Part shown: piece by piece, positions 59,459 through 64,000 of the stretch | How the letters are laid out: the number at the start of each line of letters is the position of its first letter | Position numbering within the stretch: position 1 is the stretch's first letter | Source of the DNA: Halorubrum alkaliphilum | Lineage (GTDB): Archaea; Halobacteriota; Halobacteria; Halobacteriales; Haloferacaceae | DNA length: 64,000 nucleotides | Assembly: GCF_017873815.1 (NCBI RefSeq) | Contig: NZ_JAGGKQ010000015.1 | Span: forward strand, 1 to 64,000 | Direction of reading: 5' to 3' | Program-made: the position numbers and the translations under genes | The notes under the pieces: generated by a model | What the model saw: the letters and a program-made list of their open reading frames with translations, nothing else | What the model was told of the DNA's origin: nothing | The model's database searches: none

Positions 59459-60277
59459 CTACTTCGGCGGGCGGAGCATGTAGTACCGACGGTTAAGGTC
59501 GTACATGTACCCCTCACGCAGCGTCTTCAACACCGCGTAGGTGATGACCGCGCCGATGACCGGCAGCAGGAACACGAGGTTCAACAGCAGGTCGAGCTCG
59601 ATGGGCACGAGGTTCTGGATGGCGAGCACGCCGAGCGTGACCGAGAAGATCACGCCCGAGACGCCGACGGCCGCCCAGAACGGCTCCTCGACCGGACGGC
59701 GGGCGCTCCCCTTGTTGAGGAACGGAACGAGCGTGATGACCCCGAAGATCACGCCGTGAGCGACGAGCCCGTACAGCTCGTCGGACATGACCTTCTCGCC
59801 GCCGAGAATCGCGAGCTCGGGGTTGATCGGGTCGAGGTGGAGCAGCCCGAACGACCAGTAGAGATACCAGTCGGGCAGGATGATCGCCGGGGTTGAACCG
59901 GGATTCGCCGGGTCACCGAAGTGCGGCGGGAGAATCGCCGACACGAGCAGCATGATCCCGACGAAGAAACTCGTAATGGCGAGGTTTCGGATCGTCTCGT
60001 GGGGCCATGCCGGAAAGCCCAACACGTCGCGTTCGACGTAGGTGGATTCCGCGCGCAGGTCCTCGTCCTCGCGGCGTGAGCGCTCGAAGTACTGATACGT
60101 GAGCCTTGAGAGCCCCTGTGACCGTTCCTTGCGGTCGGTCCACGTCGGGGTCTCGTCGTCCGGCGGCACCGTGGCCGGCGGGCCACCGTCCGTCCGTGCT
60201 TCCTCGTCGGTTCCGCCGTCAGTGACCGCCCGATCGGCGTCCGCCGCGTCGGTCGGTGTGGTTGTGTCGTCGGTCAT
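59459..60277 (-). CDS. cytochrome bc complex, cytochrome b C-terminal (subunit IV-like) protein
   Basis: A 272-residue membrane protein with an acidic 60-residue N-terminal extension (TTTPTDAADADRAVTDGGTD) followed by sequence resembling the C-terminal half of cytochrome b or plastoquinol-reductase subunit IV: FPAWPHETIRNLAITSFFVG, AILPPHFGDPANPGSTPAII, PDWYLYWSFGLLHLDP. The PDWY (PEWY-like) motif is the quinol-oxidation site signature, and four or so helices follow. It lies 4 bases after the cytochrome b gene, so both subunits are made in equal amounts. Confidence 0.9.
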   Translation of the reverse strand: MTDDTTTPTDAADADRAVTDGGTDEEARTDGGPPATVPPDDETPTWTDRKERSQGLSRLTYQYFERSRREDEDLRAESTYVERDVLGFPAWPHETIRNLAITSFFVGIMLLVSAILPPHFGDPANPGSTPAIILPDWYLYWSFGLLHLDPINPELAILGGEKVMSDELYGLVAHGVIFGVITLVPFLNKGSARRPVEEPFWAAVGVSGVIFSVTLGVLAIQNLVPIELDLLLNLVFLLPVIGAVITYAVLKTLREGYMYDLNRRYYMLRPPK

Positions 60278-60281
60278 TGTA

Positions 60282-61091
60282 TTAGTGCGGCTCCGCGATG
60301 CCCTGCACCCAGACGATGCCGACGTGGAGCGCGATGAGCGCCGTCACCACGAACGGCAGAACGAACACGTGCAGGATGTACATTCTCACGAGCGTCGCCT
60401 GTCCGAGAGTGAACCCCCCGAACATGAGCTGTGCCGCCCACTCGCCCACGAGGGGCGTCGCGAGCGCCATCTCGACGCCGATCTGTGCCGCCCAGAAGGA
60501 CAGCTGCTTCCACGGGAGGACGTATCCGGAGAACCCGAACAGAAGCGTCAGGCCAATGAGCACGATGCCGAGGATCCAGTTGACCTCACGAGGTTCCTTG
60601 TAGGAGCCGGTGAAGTAGACGCGCAGCATGTGGAGGAACACCGCCGCCACCATGAACTGGGCAGACCAGCGGTGGATGGAACGGAGCATGTGGCCGAACT
60701 GGACATCCTGTATGATCGCCACGATGGAGTTGTACGCCGCGGTCGGGTCGCCCTGCGCGACCGCGCCGGCAGTCGACGGGGAGTAGTAGAACCCGAGCAG
60801 CGCACCCGACACCGCCGCGACAAGATACGCGATGATCGACAGCGACCCGAGCGAGTACAGGGGGTACCAGTACCAGAACTTGTTGTCGAGGTCGTACTGT
60901 TCGGTGTGGCTTTTCGGCATCTGGAGGTTCGCACGGTAGTACATCGTCTCCAGTAGTTCGAGGTAGTCGACGATGCGTAGCCGCTTATCCAGCCAGATGA
61001 GCGTGGTCAGGAAGGCGGTCTCGATGACCGTCAGGTCCTGCGTTTTGAGCCACGCGTTGTGGTCCATCTCGTCGTTCTTTTTAAGGCTCAT
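60282..61091 (-). CDS. petB: cytochrome b (N-terminal, haem-binding) subunit
   Basis: A 269-residue b6-type cytochrome with four main helices. The two His pairs that bind haem are in FGHMLRSIHRWSAQFMVAAVFLHMLRVYF (spaced as in cytochrome b helix B) and in the later VLPFVVTALIALHVGIVWVQ. The quinone-site region GYVLPWKQLSFWAAQIG and TLLFGFSGYVLPW is conserved. It belongs to a quinol:halocyanin oxidoreductase. The upstream gene (61099-61488) and the halocyanin gene are in the same operon. Confidence 0.93.
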   Translation of the reverse strand: MSLKKNDEMDHNAWLKTQDLTVIETAFLTTLIWLDKRLRIVDYLELLETMYYRANLQMPKSHTEQYDLDNKFWYWYPLYSLGSLSIIAYLVAAVSGALLGFYYSPSTAGAVAQGDPTAAYNSIVAIIQDVQFGHMLRSIHRWSAQFMVAAVFLHMLRVYFTGSYKEPREVNWILGIVLIGLTLLFGFSGYVLPWKQLSFWAAQIGVEMALATPLVGEWAAQLMFGGFTLGQATLVRMYILHVFVLPFVVTALIALHVGIVWVQGIAEPH

Positions 61092-61098
61092 TGAATGA

Positions 61099-61488
61099 TC
61101 ACTTCTTGTAGTACGGGTAGACCGCCCGCTTGACGGTCTCGAGCGCGTCGGTCGTGTCGACGCCGACGCCGTCTTTGTCTTCCTCGCGGACGTACAGGTC
61201 TTCCCACTTCCGACGACGTTTCTTGACGATCATCACGTCGGGAAGGAACTCCTTCCGATACAACAGGAGGATGAACGCCAGATCGACGAATATCAGCGCC
61301 AGCAATGCGCCCATATACATGTTCCCGAACTCGGTCGACGCCCACCCGAACATCAGGCCGTAGACGAACAGGAACACGAACACGACCTCGATGATCGTGA
61401 GGAGCACGATGGCGATGGCCGCAGCGGTGCTCTCGCGAGCCGGCTCGTATCGGTGGATGTCGCCGTACGAGGATCCGCTCGAACTCAT
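61099..61488 (-). CDS. membrane protein of the bc operon (DUF7318-like)
   Basis: 129 residues with two hydrophobic segments (AAAIAIVLLTIIEVVFVFLF and MYMGALLALIFVDLAFILLL) joined by a short loop, a basic patch (MIVKKRRRKWEDLYVREE) and a C-terminal helix ending YPYYKK. The ATG at 61488 overlaps the halocyanin stop by 4 bases. It starts 7 bases before the cytochrome b start on the other side, so it is an integral part of the operon. Family assignment (DUF7318) is from memory and unverified. Confidence 0.85.
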   Translation of the reverse strand: MSSSGSSYGDIHRYEPARESTAAAIAIVLLTIIEVVFVFLFVYGLMFGWASTEFGNMYMGALLALIFVDLAFILLLYRKEFLPDVMIVKKRRRKWEDLYVREEDKDGVGVDTTDALETVKRAVYPYYKK

Positions 61489-62141
61489 CTCCCACCCCCG
61501 TGGCCCGTATGTGCGGACTCGCCGTATTTCAACATGTAGAACGTGAACACGAACGTGAGGACGATCCCGAACATCGAGGCGATACCGACCCAGTGTGCGT
61601 GGATCGGGATGCCGGAGTCCGCGAGGTCCTCGGGCCATCCGGTGTTCGGACTGTCATCGATGAGGGCGACGTCATCGCCGACAGCGATCGCGCCGAACAT
61701 GTCCACGCCACGGTGAGGAGTACAGACGTAGCCGGTCCGACCGCCCTCTTCGAACGTGTGCTCGTACTCGTGGCCGGCCTCGTCGACCGGGCTCCCACTG
61801 TCGAGGTCGTGGGTGTTCTCGAAGTCGGTGTTCTCCTCGTCGGTGACGACGTTGTGGCCGCCGCCCTCGCCGGTCCACTCCCAGACCACCGTCGTTCCCT
61901 CGTCTATCCAGATGCCGGCCGGGCCGAACGCGAGGTTACCGCCGTTTCCGCTCGCGCCGACCTCGACCCGTACCTCGTCCTCGCCGCGAAGGTCCTGAAA
62001 CCCTCCGTCGACGCCGCCGAGGTACCCCTCGAAGTCGGGCTCTCCCGCCCCCTGTCCGGCGACCGATCCGGCCGCCGCACTTGAGGCGGCGAGGGCGGCG
62101 GTGGCACCGCCGGCCGTTCGCACGAAGTCCCGCCGTTTCAT
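61485..62141 (-). CDS. halocyanin with Tat signal and C-terminal membrane helix
   Basis: A 218-residue blue copper protein heading the bc operon. The twin-arginine signal is MKRRDFVRTAGGATAALAA. The cupredoxin domain has His in EGGGHNVVTDEE and Cys, His and Met in GYVCTPHRGVDMFGAIAVGD as copper ligands. Near the C terminus, HAHWVGIASMFGIVLTFVF and TFYMLKYGESAHTGHGGGR form a membrane helix with flanking histidines, so it is a membrane-bound halocyanin (HcpG-type). It is the likely electron acceptor of the complex whose b subunits follow. Confidence 0.9.
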   Translation of the reverse strand: MKRRDFVRTAGGATAALAASSAAAGSVAGQGAGEPDFEGYLGGVDGGFQDLRGEDEVRVEVGASGNGGNLAFGPAGIWIDEGTTVVWEWTGEGGGHNVVTDEENTDFENTHDLDSGSPVDEAGHEYEHTFEEGGRTGYVCTPHRGVDMFGAIAVGDDVALIDDSPNTGWPEDLADSGIPIHAHWVGIASMFGIVLTFVFTFYMLKYGESAHTGHGGGR

Positions 62142-62237
62142 ACAGTCTCACTCAGGACGGGGCGCGCTTAAACCCACCGACTATAACCGTTCGCGTGGAG
62201 TCACGTAGGCAGCCTGAAACACCTGAATTCGACTGTT

Positions 62238-63086
62238 TCAATCCGTGTCGGTATCGTCCGTTACGACCTCTCCATCGACCGGGACGAAGTCGGGTCGCTC
62301 TTCCGCCTCGCGGAGGGCGCGAAGCCGGTTTCGATACTCCTCCGAGCGGAAGCGATCGGAGAGTCGCGCGTTCGCCACCATCGCGAACAGGAACACCCCG
62401 ACGAACAGGAACAACAGCCCGATAGCGGGAGCGATGATCCCGCCCAGACCGAACAGCACGCGTGCCCCGATGAGAACGACTCCGGCGATCAGCTGTATTG
62501 CGGCGACGACCTGGATCATCAGGTTGCCGAACTCGCCGGTTCCCTCCGGAACGGTATCCGGATGCGGAAGCGACCAGTCCTCGGGGGGTTCGGGGACCTC
62601 GTACGACTCCATGGCCGCCAGCGCGACGATCGGCTCGACGTCCCGGAGAACGGTCCCTCGCCCGCTCACCTCGCCGCTCGGGCGGATGATGGCGTACCCC
62701 TCGTCGGAGTAGACGACGATCCGCTCCTCGCCGTCCTCGCGCACGCGTTCGAGCAGTCCGAACACTTCTCGTCTAGCGATCCGCGACTTCAGCTCCGCCT
62801 CGACGCGTTCGAGCAGTCGAGCGCCGGTGATCCACGTGTCCGGGTCGAACGCGGCATCCCACTCCTCGGCGCTCATCCGCGCCATGTCTTCCGGCCCGAA
62901 GTCGTCGAAGTCGTACTCGGAGTCCACCCGCTCGCGGAGCGCGTCGAGCTCGGTTCCGTCGCCGTCGGTTGCTCCCGCGTCGGAACCGACCGCTCCTCCA
63001 TCCGAGCCGTCGCTCTCGGGACCGCTTGACTCGGCCCGGTCGTCGCCACCCTCGTCGGGGTCCGATCGAGTCGGAGTGTCCTCCAT
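62238..63086 (-). CDS. membrane protein with acidic N terminus (DUF7319-like)
   Basis: A 282-residue protein. Residues 1-50 are Asp/Gly/Ser-rich and probably disordered. A soluble helical region follows (FGPEDMARMSAEEWDAAFDP, ARLLERVEAELKSRIARREV), then strands (VYSDEGYAIIRPSGEVSG, ERGTVLRDVEPIVAL), two hydrophobic segments (NLMIQVVAAIQLIAGVVLIG, GGIIAPAIGLLFLFVGVFLF) and a basic-acidic tail. It ends about 96 bp before the halocyanin start; a shared transcript is possible. The function is unknown. Confidence 0.78.
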   Translation of the reverse strand: MEDTPTRSDPDEGGDDRAESSGPESDGSDGGAVGSDAGATDGDGTELDALRERVDSEYDFDDFGPEDMARMSAEEWDAAFDPDTWITGARLLERVEAELKSRIARREVFGLLERVREDGEERIVVYSDEGYAIIRPSGEVSGRGTVLRDVEPIVALAAMESYEVPEPPEDWSLPHPDTVPEGTGEFGNLMIQVVAAIQLIAGVVLIGARVLFGLGGIIAPAIGLLFLFVGVFLFAMVANARLSDRFRSEEYRNRLRALREAEERPDFVPVDGEVVTDDTDTD

Positions 63087-63213
63087 CGAATGGCGGTACG
63101 TACTCCGGACGCTAACTGTTTTCGTCCGCCGTCGAGGTGTGGGAATCGACGACTGGAGTCAGGATGCGCGCTCGGATCGGGGGGCTTTACGCGCTCCGGG
63201 CCTACCGTCCGAT

Positions 63214-63699
63214 ATGGTCGACGAGTCGGTGATCGCGGCGGTGGCCGGGCTCTCGGTAACGGCGAGTCTTCCGTTTCTCCTGTACGGGGCGTGGATCATG
63301 ATCGACGCGGAAACCGTCACGTGGAACGTGTTGACTCACCATCTCAAGTACATCACCGTCGGACTCCTCCTGACGACCGTTCCGATACTCACGTGGATGC
63401 TTCCGCGGATCCTCGGACAGTTGACCGGCGACGCCGTGATCCACGCGTTCTTCGGGCTTCAGGCGTACGCGCTGCTCGTCTTCGCGCTCACCGGTATCGT
63501 CCGAATCCTTCAGGCGAAGCGAAACGCCGACGCGTACAACGACCCGGACGTCGACATCGACGAGATCCACGAGAACATGGGCCACTGGCGGAGTCGCCTT
63601 CGCGTCGGCGTCGCCGGGTTCATGATCCTCTGGATCTGCGCGTGGCTAACGGGTCTCTACCGGTTTTACGTCCTCCATCTGGTTCCGCTTCTGTCCTGA
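63214..63699 (+). CDS. four-helix membrane protein (DUF7321-like)
   Basis: 161 residues with four hydrophobic segments: AAVAGLSVTASLPFLLYGAW, HLKYITVGLLLTTVPILTWM, AVIHAFFGLQAYALLVFALT and VGVAGFMILWICAWLTGLYR. Histidines recur near the helices (LTHHLKYITV, GDAVIHAFFGLQ, ENMGHWRSRLR, YVLHLVPLLS), which could bind haem b, as in cytochrome b561-like proteins, but that is a guess. It is divergent from the gene at 62238-63086 and next to the bc operon. Confidence 0.78.
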   Translation: MVDESVIAAVAGLSVTASLPFLLYGAWIMIDAETVTWNVLTHHLKYITVGLLLTTVPILTWMLPRILGQLTGDAVIHAFFGLQAYALLVFALTGIVRILQAKRNADAYNDPDVDIDEIHENMGHWRSRLRVGVAGFMILWICAWLTGLYRFYVLHLVPLLS

Positions 63700-63784
63700 C
63701 GGACACCGGCTTCTCGATCGACTCGGTTTCGACCGTTTCTCCGACCGACAGGTTCAATCCGGGTTTGCCCTTACGGACGGTATC

Positions 63785-64000
63785 GTGGCAGTAACGTTCG
63801 ACCTCTTCGGTACGCTCGTGGACGCCGACTATCCGGCCGACCCGGCCGAGGTCGTCGCACGCGAACTGGAGTCCCGCGGCGTCGTCGTCCCGGACGACTG
63901 GCACGTCGCGTACGGCGAGCGGCACGTCGACGCCCCCGAGGGGGCGGAAACGCCGCTTCCGGCACACGTCGCACACGCGCTCGGCTCCCGCGGCGTCGAC
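63785..64000 (+). CDS. HAD-superfamily hydrolase (truncated by the window edge)
   Basis: 72 residues are visible; the rest lies outside the window. The N terminus VAVTFDLFGTLVDADYPADP carries the HAD motif I as D-x-F-G-T, with the nucleophilic Asp at position 6, in the style of 2-haloacid dehalogenase-like or phosphoglycolate phosphatase-like HAD proteins. The start is taken as GTG 63785, with no better ATG. The substrate cannot be predicted from the fragment. Confidence 0.8.
   Translation, partial: MAVTFDLFGTLVDADYPADPAEVVARELESRGVVVPDDWHVAYGERHVDAPEGAETPLPAHVAHALGSRGVD

Overview
The window is chromosomal DNA of an extremely halophilic archaeon (class Halobacteria). The GC content is high, the predicted proteins are strongly acidic, promoters are archaeal TATA boxes about 25-30 bp upstream of mostly leaderless starts, and there is a complete bacterioruberin (C50 carotenoid) operon, a CetZ tubulin, two halocyanins, twin-arginine signal peptides and coenzyme F420 genes. 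A Halorubrum-like genus is my guess, not something the sequence proves. There is no CRISPR array, no intact insertion sequence and no rRNA. One tRNA gene is present (tRNA-Arg, UCU).

Layout. 1-0.7 kb: gene-free DNA built of perfect short hairpins. 0.8-8.9 kb: archaeal phosphopantothenate synthetase, an MFS exporter, an S49 protease/DUF4350 pair, an Lrp regulator, a DUF63 membrane protein and a small zinc protein. 9-16.3 kb: proS, a purN-purH fusion divergent from purB, and an S9 peptidase. 16.3-17.7 kb: a second hairpin element, a VapBC toxin-antitoxin pair and TATA-cored repeats. 17.7-27.2 kb: methylmalonyl-CoA epimerase and mutase, UspA, YbjQ, a GNAT enzyme with a zinc ribbon, a cox subunit IV-like protein, a ring-cleaving dioxygenase, a halocyanin, a possible nuclease-fold protein, and the overlapping UPF0200/UPF0201 pair. 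27.3-34.1 kb: a two-gene secreted operon coding for a 1294-residue Tat-exported nuclease-containing protein and a 964-residue surface protein. 34.2-34.5 kb: tRNA-Arg with duplicated 3' ends. 34.6-49.9 kb: moaA, an MBL hydrolase, UspA, the c-di-AMP synthase dacZ, the crtD-lyeJ-cruF operon, an SDR, thiE-thiM, MscS, the cetZ1-cofC-cofG group, an NAD-binding epimerase-like protein and FEN1. 50-56.2 kb: a DnaJ-ferredoxin fusion, a tiny membrane protein, and an RND exporter plus exported partner divergent from a TetR regulator. 56.2-64 kb: an HD phosphohydrolase, an NAD-kinase-like protein, then a respiratory cytochrome bc operon with halocyanin and several small membrane proteins, ending in a truncated HAD hydrolase.

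The most unusual material is (i) a secreted staphylococcal-nuclease-type domain with all four catalytic residues, embedded among DUF4350-like repeats and translationally coupled to a bactofilin-like surface protein; (ii) two related hairpin-array elements about 16 kb apart whose central module is inverted relative to its flanks and whose stems vary with pairing preserved; (iii) the 3' end of tRNA-Arg repeated several times downstream; (iv) short tandem arrays that begin inside the last codons of two genes and continue past the stop.
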